NCBI RefSeq assembly: GCF_012432095.1
Contig: NC_081179.1
Span: 25,179,575-25,243,574, forward strand
From: Onychostoma macrolepis
Taxonomy: Eukaryota > Chordata > Actinopteri > Cypriniformes > Cyprinidae
Reading direction: 5' to 3'
DNA length: 64,000 nt
Shown here: piece after piece, positions 20,755 through 32,721 of the stretch
Layout of the letters: each line of letters starts with the position of its first letter
Numbering within the stretch: the first letter of the stretch is position 1
Program-made: the position numbers and the translations under genes
Notes under the pieces: model-generated
Told to the model about the DNA's origin: nothing
The model's input: the letters and a program-made list of their open reading frames with translations, nothing else
Databases searched by the model: none

Positions 20755-21020
20755 TTGGTAACGCTTTACAATAATGCTTCATTTGTTAATATTAGTTAAC
20801 CACATTAGTTAGCATGAACTAACAATTAAAAATTCTGGTAAAGCATTTTTTAATCTCAGTCAATCACATATTAATTGCAGCATTTACTAATACAGTATTA
20901 AAATCCAAAGTTTTATCTGCTAATATTAATGGACTTGAGTTGACATCAGGGCCGTGCACAGACATTTTGAGGGGCAGTGGCCCAAACCAAAAAAAGGGGC
21001 ACTGGGGGGGTGGGTGCTTG
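20755..21020. repeat. Truncated DNA-transposon ends
   Basis: GGTAACGCTTTACAATAATG at about 20758 and CAGGGCCGTGCACAGAC at about 20948 look like ends of two non-autonomous fish transposons, both truncated. A G8 run lies near 21004. Confidence 0.4.
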
Positions 21021-21084
21021 TTAATACAAATTATTCAGTTGTTACAAATATACACTAAAAGTTTTTATGGTTTTTATTGTTTTT

Positions 21085-21380
21085 TAAAGGAGCTTCTTCT
21101 GTTCACCAAGCCTGCATTTATTTGATCCAAAGTACAGCAAAACAGTAACATTTTGAAAAATTTCTATTTGAATATATTTTAAAATGTAATTTATTCCGGT
21201 GATCAAAGCTGAATTTTCAGCATCATTACTCTTCAGTGTCACATGATCCTTCAGAAATCACTCTAATATGCTGATTTGCTCAAGAAACATTTATTATTAT
21301 TATCATCATCATCAATATTTAAAACAGTTGAGTCAATTTTTTTTCAGGATTCTTATAGATCCGAAAGATCAGCATTTATA
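21085..21380 (+). repeat. Interspersed repeat, inverted partner
   Basis: Contains CACCAAGCCTGCATTTATTT and CACATGATCCTTCAGAAATC. It is the inverse of 21551-21870, so the pair could fold into a ~300-bp stem in the J-C intron. Confidence 0.65.
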
Positions 21381-21550
21381 CACTAACCATTCAGTATAAA
21401 TCTATTGGGAAAAAATATATAGAAATGAATCCTATTATTTAGCAAGGATGCTTGCTAAATCAAAAGCGATGATAAAGACTTTATAATGAATTTTTTTTTT
21501 TTTATAATATTACAAAATATTTCTATTTCAGATAAATGCTGTTTTTCTGA

Positions 21551-21870
21551 ACTTTCTATTCATCAAAGAAACCTGAAAACACTTTTACTCAGCTGTTCTC
21601 AACATAATAATAATAATAATACTACATGTTTTTGAGCAGCAAATAAGAATATGATTTCTGAAGGATCATGTGACTGGAGTAATGATGATAACAATTCAGC
21701 TTTGAAATCACAGGAATAAACTACATTTTAAAATATATTCAAATAGAATTAAATAGTAAAAACTATTTCAGAATGTTACTGTTTTTGCTGTACTTTGGAT
21801 CAAATAAATGCAGGCTTGGTGAGCAGAAGAGACCCAAACCAAAGTTTTTTTTCTTAAAAAAAAACAAAAA
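21551..21870 (-). repeat. Interspersed repeat, J-C intron copy
   Basis: Same repeat as 10152-10470. It marks the point where homology between units 1 and 2 resumes. Confidence 0.65.
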
Positions 21871-22902
21871 AACAACATTAAAAACCTTACTGTTCGAAAA
21901 CGTTTGACTGATAATGTACAATGAACAGAGAAGACAGCACTGTGATAATTTCAGACTTTATTGTAGATGTTTTGATAGAGTGGGCTCTCCCTCAGTCTCC
22001 GAGCCTGCTTCTGCCTCATCTTCAATGGAAGTATAAGTATTAGACATTTAATTTAATATTTTACAGCATAAATTTATATTATAGCCTATACTAATAAACA
22101 GCTCATTTAGAACATTTATATTAGGCTACCATTTTTACTATTATAGGCCTATTAATATAGTTTTAATAAAATATTGTAAATGTGTTAGATTAGTAACTAA
22201 GTGATTATAATAGGAAATATACTTAATTACAAGAATTAAAGTGTGACAAACTGCTGAATATTGTATATGTTGATATAGCTGCTGGCTTACTGGAGCTTTG
22301 AATTCATGTTTGCGATGCTGAACTGCCTTTAGCAGCCTTCCTTTGCTCTTTCTCTCTCTGTCTCTTTCTCCTTTTTCATGAACGTGAAGGCATTGCTTTT
22401 TTGTTTGTTTGTTTTGTTTTTCTACGAAGTGTGCCAACAACAGCAAATTTGGTGTTATTTTATATGAGATCTTATCGGGTTCAATAATTTGATTAGACAT
22501 TCTAAGAACGTGGATATTCTGTACAAGTTATTAGAAGACCGAGAGCGAATCATTACCGACAGAAATACAAAAACAAACTATCAAATTATTAATTCAGCAG
22601 ATCAACCACCGACTTTCTTTTGCTCATGTTGTGCTTATAATTCAGTGCATTTTAATACAAGCACAGTTTATACAACAATATAACTCAGTTGATTAATTCC
22701 AGCGATATCATTTGTAGTCACACAATCTCTGTTTGAAATTGTGTTTTGAGTTGAATATCTCACTTAACTAAAATGCAAAGACATTATTTAGGGATATAAA
22801 ACTACTGGAGTTAAAGCAGAAAATATCTTAATATGTTTGCTTCTTTTATGAGGTTTCATTGAAATGTAGTGTTTGTGAATGTGTTGTGTTTGTCTCCTGC
22901 AG

Positions 22903-23215
22903 CTGGTCCCACACTGAAGCCCTCAGTGTCTCTGCTGCCGCCTCTTCTCTGCAGATCTCTGGAGGTTCAGCCGCACTGCTCTGCCTGCTCAGCTCTTACT
23001 CTCCACAGGGGGCGCAGGTGAGCTGGACACTGGACGGCTCAGAGGTCACCGAGGGGGTTGTGACCAGCGCAGAGAGCGAGCAGAACGGCCGCTACAGCCG
23101 CAGTAGCGTCCTGACCCTCAGCAAAGCACGCTGGGAAGCGGGAGAGGAGTATGTCTGCAAAGTAACACATGCTGGAGCTCCTCATGAGGCCTCGTTCCAC
23201 AAGAGTCTCTGTTAG
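22903..23215 (+). pseudogene. IgL constant exon CL2, one-base frameshift
   Basis: Nearly identical to CL1, with the same acceptor, the same two domain cysteines, Trp and terminal Cys. It is one base shorter: the CCGCCCTCTT of CL1 (about 11527-11540) is CCGCCTCTT here (near 22942), in the PPSS codons about 15 residues into the domain. Read in the frame set by J, translation shifts there and the Ig fold is lost. The lesion is in a C run, so a sequencing or assembly error is a real alternative to a pseudogene. If it is an error, CL2 with J and VL2 would form the only complete functional unit here. Confidence 0.85.
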
Positions 23216-23410
23216 TCGCTCGCAGTGCTGATGTTTCTCCAGCGAGCTGCTCTCTCCTGAAGATGAGCCGTATCTGAGTGTCCTGTGTCAGGCAGGATTC
23301 ACATGAGTCTAGTGCTGCAGCTGTAGTCATTTACAACTCAATACTGAAAGAGAGCTCTAGTGTCGAAGCACTGGCTGATCTTTCAATCTGCTGTGTTTGC
23401 TGCAACATTC

Positions 23411-23416
23411 AATAAA
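23411..23416 (+). terminator. CL2 polyadenylation signal
   Basis: AATAAA in the same context as after CL1. Confidence 0.75.
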
Positions 23417-23614
23417 GCTTCTCAACAAACTCCATTTGTGTCTGACAACATCATTCAACTAACAGATGAAGATGCATGTAGTGTTTGTTCAGGTGTTTTC
23501 AGAAGCTCGATCAGTAGCAGTAAATCTAGTCAAATAAAGCTCTTGGGGTTTGAACATGGTCTCTGGAGACAGAGCTGCTCTATTCTGAGAGGATCACAAT
23601 CACTCACCCTGACG

Positions 23615-23622
23615 ATGCAAAT
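23615..23622 (+). promoter_or_regulatory. Perfect Ig octamer 3' of CL2
   Basis: ATGCAAAT, conserved with 12211-12218 in unit 1. Confidence 0.5.
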
Positions 23623-23935
23623 GAGATTTTCAGCCCACGCTCCCAGAGTCACTGTTTGATTGGTTACATGATCTGGACTGAAACACACCAGTTTCACTTC
23701 TGCTGTAGTCAAGCAGTCCAGGTGAAAAGGAAATATATTTAAATTGTGCTTTTTTGGACATAGTATATTTAAATTATGCTATACTAAATGCATATTAAAT
23801 GTATTATTTTAAAACAATAAATATATTAAGCATATTTCAAGATATGCTTAAGATCAAGTTTATGATATTTACAATATATTTTAATATATTAATTTGTGTT
23901 AAACTGTATTTCTTCACAATCCCTTTAAAATATTC

Positions 23936-24841
23936 GGTCCCAGTTTATATTAGGTGGTCTTAACTATTATGTACTTACATTCAAAATTAATAATTTGATA
24001 CAATGCACTTATTGTGTACACACGTTTTTACATTGCACTTAAATAAATAATAATAAAAACTGCATGTAGTTACATCTGTAATTAATTTCTGTAATTACAT
24101 TTATAGTTTACACGGTGGACCCTCACACCTTCACCCACCCTTAAATCTGCTCATACCGCCAAACCTGTCCCTTGTCACGGATCAGTCAGGCCCTTCACTC
24201 CACCAATCACAGCGTTCCACCTCACCAGAGTTGTAACCACGCACACCTGCACCTGATCACAGCCTCATCAACACCCACTACAAAAGATTCTCACCAAACA
24301 CACCACACTGTCCAATCTCGTTTTGACAATGTGGACTCTATCATCGCTGAACCTAACTACCAAGAGTTATAGCCTTCCAAGCTTATATCCTTACCTTGTG
24401 TACCTTACCTCCTGTGTTCTACCTCCTTGTGTTGTCTTCTCCTCCTAGAGCTCCGACCATCAGGGTGTGTGTTGCCACGGATCCCCTCGTCTCGTCATCC
24501 AGATACGCTGTGGGAAAAGAACACAGTCATCATTTCTCACCACTCCTCGAGTTACACGCTTCTAAGATCATCTACTCACCTCACCATCAACGATACACAC
24601 CATAGTGCTCCACCTGTTAAATAAAGTCACTTCTGTTTCACCTCTTACCTCCGTGTTCGAGCCTATATCGTAACATCCCTAACCTTAGAAATATCCACCT
24701 CGATAGCAGCAAAAGTGTTTTACAACACAATATGAACACAATAAGTGCATTCATTCATTCATTCATTATTTATTTATTATTATTTATTCATTTTTTAATG
24801 TAAGTACATATAGTTAAGGCCACCAAGTATGAAGTGGGACC
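23936..24841. mobile_element. hAT-like MITE split by a solo LTR (unit 2)
   Basis: Copy of 12532-13441 with the same ends and the same nested LTR. Confidence 0.75.
24173..24675 (+). mobile_element. Solo LTR, 503 bp (unit 2)
   Basis: Same length and same TCCCT target duplication as 12772-13274. It was therefore inherited through the unit duplication. Confidence 0.9.
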
Positions 24842-25697
24842 AAATATTGTTTTTATACTTTTTATACTTTTAATGTGATTCAAGCAACAAAAAAATTCAT
24901 TTTCAGTATTCAAAATTTTATAAAAGGTCCAAAATCATTCAAAATAAATGATTAAACATAAACATAAAATGCTAGAGTACAGCAGGTACAGCAGCATATA
25001 TAATATCTTGACCAAAATACATAATAAATGAAAGACCAGTGAAATGCTATGGCAGAGCTCTTTTTATCCATTTGAAGAACATTTCAGTTATACCTGTATT
25101 TTTGAAAATAACATGAATATAACATCATTGAATATATAAGCATCAACATACATTTTCCTGAAGAAAAAAAGTTACTGAAAAACAAAATACAGAAGTGAAC
25201 AACAGCATATTTACAAACGTAAGCCTGCAAATGACTGAACCAGACAAAGAAACAGAAGAGTTTAAATGTCATTTTCATCTTCAAGTGGATTGTCACTTCT
25301 TTGAGAATGACTTGCATTTTCAGCAGCTGAGGGTTTGCAATTCAGACACTGTATTAAAGATTAAAGACTGCTTTATCACATGCACGGCCTGTGAAAGGGA
25401 AAAAATATTTATAAAATTAACCAATGATTAACAGTTTTGCATCTGTTATATATGTATTATAATTTTATATGTTTATATAATTTATATTTATTTGATTTTA
25501 ATTCAATATTAAAATTAATTACGCTTATTATAATGCTTAATCATAGTTGACATTTAGGTTTTTTTATATAATACATGAACATTGAAAATCTTTATTGTCC
25601 ACACATGTGGAAATTCATCTTCGGCCCAACAATAACATACACCACAAATACACTTAACTTCACAGTGCAATACACAAGACATACAGGGACTTCTTGC
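24842..25697. other. AT-rich non-coding DNA (unit 2)
   Basis: Copy of 13442-14298. Nothing recognised. Confidence 0.5.
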
Positions 25698-25964
25698 TGT
25701 TACGCAGGTCTGTGGTTGTGGCGTGGACAAAGTAAATAATAAAGAATGATGAGAGAACAAATCGCTTCAACACACTATTCCATTTAATAAACGTAATCAC
25801 GGACAACCAAAAAGGGAGAACTCAGGACTTTTAAAGGAGAGAGAACAAAAGAGCAAACAACTTAATCAAACTCAGGTGGAGATAATCACAGATAATGGGT
25901 TAACAAGGAACGGAACCAAACCAAATAAGGACAACGGGGATCACAGACAGGCAGACATGTAACA
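25698..25964. mobile_element. Solo LTR-like insertion, 267 bp (unit 2)
   Basis: Copy of 14299-14565 with the same CTTGC flanks. Confidence 0.82.
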
Positions 25965-28360
25965 CTTGCCTCATGCATTACAGACACACAGGACATAAAA
26001 TTAATATATAGAGATAGGCTAATAACACTAAAAGAAAAAAAGAAAAGGATAAATAACTAAGTAATATTAATAAACATTGTAATTTTATACAAGAATGCAC
26101 TTATAGCATATAGCACATATAGCTATAGTATACTTACATAGCAGTGAATTAATGTGCTTCATAAAATACATTAAAATGTTAAAAATGATAAAAAAAAAAA
26201 GAATCTTACTTTTGAAAAGCAAACTGAAGCACATTCATTACGTACACTGTAAAAAAATTGCTGTAAAATTTACAGTAACTTACTGGCAATTTTGGTTGCC
26301 AGTAAGACTGTACATTTACAAGAGTACTGTAAATCAATAATTACAATTGTACTGTTAAAAATACAACAAAGTCTTCTATCGCTGTAAAATTACATTTATG
26401 AATGTGAGTGAAATTACAAAAGCACAATAAATTACAGTGAAGGTTTTCACTGCTGTGATGGTGTGTGAACATTTGGTTAACTTATTTCATTTGAGTTCAC
26501 TGAGAAGGAATATTTCTTAATATAAAACTTCAAACACTTAATGTGTAATAGTAAAGTAACTAAAAACATGACTTTAACTCAAATCAATGCAGTTTATCGT
26601 CAGCTATAGCACACATGTATGTGATGAAGTAACAAAGAGATCATCACTACATCAACTCCACAGTTACTGCCTTTTAATAAAGCAGCAGAACATCAGTGTT
26701 TGTGGCTCATCATTGACTGAAGCACAGAAGAGCTCCGGATTACGTCTCCGTCAACAGCCCACTAAACATTAGGCGTCTAACGATGTGCAAACTAGGTCCG
26801 CTATTTGGACGTCTAACCAAGACCCCATTTGAAGTCAATATGCAGTTCAACATTTGAACGTCGGACTAGGTAACTTTTTTTGGACATCGAAGGCATGTGC
26901 AGAAAATATCAACATGGTTAATGAATATCAATATATGAGGAGTCTGCACAGGCCTAGGAATATCATTTTATCCTGATCTATTCAAGTGATTTTATCTATT
27001 TTTGTTTAATATTTTATTTTACCCAATAAAAAAATGTGATTTAGAGATTGAGTTGAAGTCATTTTCTTCACAGTTGAAATATTTTATCATGTAATTTAAA
27101 ATGTATTGAGCACCACATAAAATCATCAAATCAGGTCAGGTACAGGTTTCCAAAAAAAAAAAAAAACTTAACTTAAGAGTTGGAGATGATATTGCATATT
27201 AGCACATTAACTTCATCCAGAGGAATTAATAAAGAAATATAAATGGGGCCCAGTTCCGACCCACAAAACACATTCGGTTAAGCACTTTAATTTTTATTGT
27301 TGTACATTTGTTGTTGTGATACAGACCCACGCAAGGTGGGCTGTGCAACTTTGTTATTATTATTATTATTATTTTATTTGTACTTTTTTTGTATTTTACC
27401 ACCAGTGTTGATTTTAGAAAGTTTGCGCAACATTGAAGTGATGTATGCAAGCCATTAAATTCATGTTCCTAGATTTTAATGGTAGTTGGCAGGAAATTTA
27501 ACTAGTCAAAGCTTATTATTGACGTTTGTGCCAGTTAAAAACAAAGATGGAAATTGCATTGCTCCCCTCACCTTAGAGGGTTACCTATGAGCATGCCGCT
27601 CCCTTCTGAGCGTCTGAGTTCCCTCTCATGATGAGAGTTGGGTTCTCCGCTCCCCTAGAGCTCTGTGTCCCATATGCTCTCCTTGTGGGTCGAGCTGGCA
27701 TTGCTCCCTCACCATGAGGGTCACCTATGAGCATGCCACTCCCTTCTGAGCGTCTGAGTTCCTCTCATGATGAGAGTTGGGTTCTCCGCTCTCCAGAGCT
27801 ATGTTGTTGGTCGAGCTAGCATTGCTCCCCTCACCTTAAAGTCCCCTCGAAAGGGAACGTCTCAGGTTACATATGTAACCATGGTTCCCTGAGTAGGGAA
27901 CGAGACACTGCGTCCTCTAGGCTCGGTGCCATGCTTTGGACGCAAGCTTCAGACGAAGAAGAGAATGACGTATTTTCCCGGCACCCCTTTATACTGTGGT
28001 CGTGCCGGTAGTGACGTCATAGGCTGTCGCCGGCCAACATGTGGTGTTTTTGTATATATGCTTCAGACACGGGTCACGCTGACGGCGTTCCCCATAGCGA
28101 CCCCTAGAGGACGCAGTTCGAAGTTCCCTCGAAAGGGAACCTGTTTCCTGTAGCAGTTAATTTTCCTGTAGCTTCGTTATGTACAGAGCCTATAAGCAGT
28201 ATAAAATGATGTCTAAAATGAGTTTAAGTTTGATGTAGAAAAGACATCCACAACAACCACATTTGGCCTACAATTAGCCCTTATACAGAGGTCCTGTGGA
28301 CGTCAATACTGGACGTTCGTTAGACAAAAGACGTCGTTTGGACATGTCTTTGCGCAGTGG
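25965..28360. repeat. Unit 2 copy of MITE, GACGTC repeat and tandem block
   Basis: Corresponds to 14566-16965 of unit 1: hairpin MITE at about 26245-26455, GACGTC-rich ends near 26772 and 28299, and tandem/palindromic block at 27558-28145. Differences are mostly single-base changes and homopolymer lengths, for example the poly-A near 27150. Confidence 0.7.
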
Positions 28361-28652
28361 GAGATCACCAACGGCTTAGTGGTTATTGTTTGTGGCTGTT
28401 TCAATTCGTGATTTATTCTGTTTAAGAAAATTCTCTGCAGCGTAGGAGAGGTATATGCTATTTATTTTGATCTGATTTTGCGATGTCTGTGATTGTTTGA
28501 TCTGATGCTCCTTATATTCTTTATGCTCTTCTTTAATAAATTATTTAAATGTGTGTTGTTTTGGTGATCTGTTGGCTGTGTCCGAATCCGTTAACATCAT
28601 CCGTTCGCATCTCACCCTATTAAAATGGGCCATAACAAATGGGGGCTCGTCC
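28361..28652 (+). mobile_element. LTR 3' part and tRNA-Pro-type primer site (unit 2)
   Basis: The LTR ends at CCATAACA (28637). TGGGGGCTCGTCC is at 28640-28652. Same arrangement as unit 1. Confidence 0.65.
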
Positions 28653-28740
28653 TGTGGTATGTATATTCCTTCTCGTTTGGCTTGTAATTAATCATTTTGA
28701 TTGGCAGTTTCTTCTTGTGTGTCGGGGAGAGGAATATAAA

Positions 28741-31440
28741 ATGGAGTTTAGTATTGAGGTATTTCGACAGAAACCTTCTTATGAAATTTTAAGTTTATGT
28801 CATAAAAACGATCTTTATGTGATTGCTGATTGTTATGACATTCCTATCACAAAAACAGCTCGTAAAAAAGAAGTGTGTGAGGTGATAGAAGTGGCTTTAG
28901 TACAGCAAGGTGTGTTATCAGCAGTTCAAACTCTTGAGAGTGATGATGCGAACGTAGGTGAGGCAGTGGCGCCTCCAGGATTTTTTTTATAGGGTGGCCG
29001 AAAGGGGCCAGAATAAAATGTTAGGGTGGCACAATACAAAAAAGTGTTGCATGCCTAAATCTAATGGCAGACAATACTTTTTGGTGTTACCATTCATTCT
29101 GGGAGCATATAAAGTTCGGTAGGCCATTACTATACAGAGCAAAATAAAAATATTCTGTATAGAGCAAAATAGAAAAAAAGTCGCTCTGCAATTCACCTGC
29201 AAGTACCCTCATATTTATTTGGAGTGCAAATTCATTTTAAATGAGAGTAAAAGTAAACAAGAAGCATAGATGTTTAACCCATCACTTCATCAAATCAATT
29301 GGTACACTGACTGTTGCAGTAAATTAAGCCCTAAATGTTCTCAGAATTTACAGACCTTTTTGCTGAAGAAGGTGGATGTTGACTGTTTTCCTCTTCATTT
29401 CGATTATTTATCATAAACCCTACATTTGTGTGGAAATATGCTGTCAGTGCTTAATTTAAATATTTTCTGTTTCTGTTGTCAGACATAAATTAATAAAATA
29501 CTACTCGTCTGTCTGGGTAACAAAAACTGTTCTACATATGTGACTTTAAAAGCCAAAGATAGTGCATTAAATGTTGCCCAAATCTGTAATAATTCAATGA
29601 TCAACTGATGGAGTAACAGGGCTCTACGCTTACTTTTCTTTTTAGGAGCATGGTCAAAAATTTAGGAGCACCTTCTAATCAATAATTAAAAATTCTGATA
29701 AAAAATTAACCTTCCCATTACGAGGTGATATTTGACTCCTTAAAGTGATTTACAGGGAATTTTGTTTTTACCTTTATAATGGCATTTTCTAACTTTATTA
29801 AAATTATGTCATCTTTTATTTATCAATTCAAAAATGTATAAGCTTTTTAACATTTCTAATTAAAACAACAGAATAAAAAGTATAATAAGAATAAGTTATC
29901 AATCAAATGAAATCAGTATTTAAGGAATAAATTTGTACTACAGAGGTGGCACCGAAGAACACACAAGTGGCTTGTAGGTGTATTTTCAAATGTTTAATGA
30001 GGCTGAGAGTGCAATTAAATTCATAAATTCATGTTGAGGTTAATGTTGTAAATATAAATTTTTGAATATAGAAATATTAAATGATTTAAATAAGAGGAAA
30101 TACACTTTAAAAATTTAACTAAAACTGCCAGCAGGTGGCGGCATGTTACTGATTTTATCACTGAATCATTCATTTATTTGATTCCTTTGAACGGCTGATT
30201 CATTCAGGAACGAAGTACATGACTGTCTTTATTGACACTAGATTTGTTAGCTCATGCATAAACAAAACATGGCTGTGTTTGAATGGAGATTCAAACGGCT
30301 CAGCTGTTACTTTGTCGGAAACTATTTTCGTTGACGAAATAGAGCAAAATAAGGCAATACTGTTGTAGTCAGAAAATATAAGTCACTTAAATTAATATTA
30401 ACTTCTTGTTTAATGAACTGTTGTATTAAATCAATCACATTTGCAAACTCCCTTAATAATCATTAAAAGCTGTCACTCATCTTAGTTTGCGATCTCACAA
30501 AACTCTATTATAATCAGCTCCTTACACTGCACAGTGAATCTCTAACTTACAGTCTGTCTTTGCGTTGTTTGTTATAATGAGTGGATACGTCTGTATTCTG
30601 TAAGTGATAGGCTACATTACTCAACGCAGCCAAACACGTTGTGAGTACGTTAGAAACCTTTGAAGCTCCTTCAGCGCAAACTCAAATATGCTGATTGGGT
30701 CAGTCGACGCTTTCTCCTAAATATTTTTTCATAGTCGCATCGCAGTAGCCTAGTTTTCAGTCTCAAATGCAACTGAAATGGTCGCACTGTAGAGCCCTGA
30801 GTAATATTAATCTAATAAAAACTTAAAGTGTTCGACATGTGAGCAACAGCAATAGATCAGTTCCTAATTAATGCCTTAGTGATGCCTAATCTATAGCCAA
30901 ACAGTATTGTATTATGTGAGTTTGACAGAATAAACTAAGTTTTACTTGTAAGTTTCCTCTCTCGCGTTGATTGCTTCTCTCGAACTTGAACAGACCATGT
31001 GCTGCAGTGCTTCGATAGTGCGGCTGTGTGAGTGCCGCAACGCAGGTAAAGAGGGGGAGGGGTTGAGAGCGAATTCTACGGTACACATAATACAAGTTTA
31101 TCATATTTATTTTTAATGTAGTGTTTTGTCAATGTCCGTGTTAATTTATATATAAAAAATATTATTCTAAAAAAAATCCTCTCTTTCTATTTGGGGTGGC
31201 CAGTGTCATTTTAGGGGTGGCCGTGGCCCCCCCTGGCCCCCCCTTTGAGGTGCCACTGAGGTGAGGGCGCGAGTGGCGGAGAACAGAGCTCACTTAGTGG
31301 GTTGGGTACGGCAGATTTGAAACTGGCTATCCAGCTAAAACAACTTGACTTGGAAATTAAGCGTCAAGAGCATACAACACAGGTGCTTCGCTTTAGGCAA
31401 CGTGAACTGGAGACGCAGGCTGGTCACCGGCCGCCTAGTG
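28741..31440 (+). pseudogene. Retroelement gag fragment interrupted by hAT (unit 2)
   Basis: The gag frame opens at 28741 (MEFSIEVFRQKPSYEILSLC), runs to 28963 and is interrupted by the hAT at 28964-31258. The sequence after the 8-bp target duplication (31267-31440) is compatible with the same frame and has gag-like charged helix content (AIQLKQLDLEIKRQE). It then breaks into duplicated TMED6 intron DNA at about 31441. The insertion and the 3' truncation leave no functional gag, and no protease or polymerase follows. Confidence 0.7.
28964..31258. mobile_element. hAT-type transposon, 2.3 kb, non-autonomous
   Basis: Ends CAGTGGCGCC and GGTGCCACTG are short inverted repeats. A perfect 8-bp target duplication AGGTGAGG lies at 28956-28963 and 31259-31266, diagnostic of hAT. 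No transposase frame is recognisable in 2.3 kb. Short C- and G-rich sequence near both ends (GGGTGGCC-like) is typical of the family. Confidence 0.92.
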
Positions 31441-31889
31441 ATACTGATACTTCCTGTTAATTATCATAACCTCTTCACCAATATATTCATATTTTTGAAT
31501 TCAAGAATTGTTTAAGAACCGGTACAACACATTACAAAAGCAGAAAAATACATAACATGTAAGTATTTAAAAGCTTTACTAAAAATATATATCTTGAGCA
31601 ACATAATAATAATAATAATAATATATATATATATATATATAGTTATTCATTTATCTCTTTATTAAAAATGTAATAGAATTGGTTATATTCTGACAGAATT
31701 TTTTTTTTTTTGCATGAGATATATATATATATCAGTTGTTTGGTGAAACAAAATATATAAAATAAATCTAAAATATATATATATATATTTCCACCAGACA
31801 CTTGAATAAAATGACATTTTGAGCAATTTATTTCATTTTGACATTCCAAGTCCTTAAATTTCATTCACATTTCTCAAATCTTCATGTAG
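31441..31889. repeat. Duplicated TMED6 intron 3 (empty Tc1 site)
   Basis: From ACTGATACTTCCTGTTAATT it matches TMED6 intron 3 from about 5468, skipping the Tc1 element. It contains (TAA)n and (TA)n runs near 31600-31640. It marks the start of a third IgL-type unit. Confidence 0.85.
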
Positions 31890-32120
31890 GAAAGCAGCAG
31901 CAGGCTGCAGAGGTTTGTCTTCCACATGTGGAGTCATTATAACTACGAGCGAATGAGACGCGGCGCTGATTTCTACATGTTTCAGTCCAACTCCACTTAT
32001 GTGAACAGCTGGTCTGCTCTCCAGAGTCTGGTCATCATCACCGCCGGATACCTGCAGCTCTACTGCCTCAAGAGACTCTTCAACACCAAACCAGCAGAGG
32101 GAGACAAACCCCGCTGTTAA
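31890..32120 (+). pseudogene. TMED6 exon 4 duplicate, orphan
   Basis: An intact 231-bp copy of TMED6 exon 4 with the same acceptor and stop. It encodes the membrane span SLVIITAGYLQLYCL and tail, with a few substitutions (HMWSH for HMWRH, YMFQ for YLLQ). Exons 1-3 are absent upstream, where gag and hAT DNA lie instead. It therefore cannot encode a p24 protein alone unless spliced from the distant TMED6. It was carried along by the unit duplication. Confidence 0.88.
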
Positions 32121-32672
32121 CATCAACCCCAAACCAGCAGAGGAACATCAACACCAAACCAGCAGAGGGAGACAAACCCTGCTGTTAACATCAACCCCAA
32201 ACGAGCAGAGGAACATCAACCCCAAACCAGCAGAGGGAGACAAACCCTGCTGTTAACATCAACCCCAAACCAGCAGAGGAACATCAACACCAAACCAGCA
32301 GAGGGAGACAAACACTGCTGTTAACATCAACCCCAAACCAGCAGAGGAACATCAACCCCAAACCAGCAGAGGGAGACAAACCCCGCTGTTAACATCAACC
32401 CCAAACCAGCAGAGGAACATCAACCCCAAACCAGCAGAGGGAGACAAACCCTGCTGTTAACATCAACCCCAAACCAGCAGAGGAACATCAACACCAAACC
32501 AGCAGAGGGAGACAAACACTGCTGTTAACATCAACCCCAAACCAGCAGAGGAACATCAACACCAAACCAGCAGAGGGAGACAAACACTGCTGTTAACATC
32601 AACCCCAAACCAGCAGAGGAACATCAACCCCAAACCAGCAGAGGGAGACAAGCCCCGCTGTTAACATCAACC
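32121..32672. repeat. 68-bp minisatellite, second array
   Basis: About eight units like those at 7750-8310, with local variants (CAACACCAAACC, CAAACACTGC). It follows directly after the duplicated stop codon. Confidence 0.92.
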
Positions 32673-32721
32673 CACATTACCTGTGAGCAGAATATTTTTG
32701 AGTCATGTTTTGGCAAAAAGA

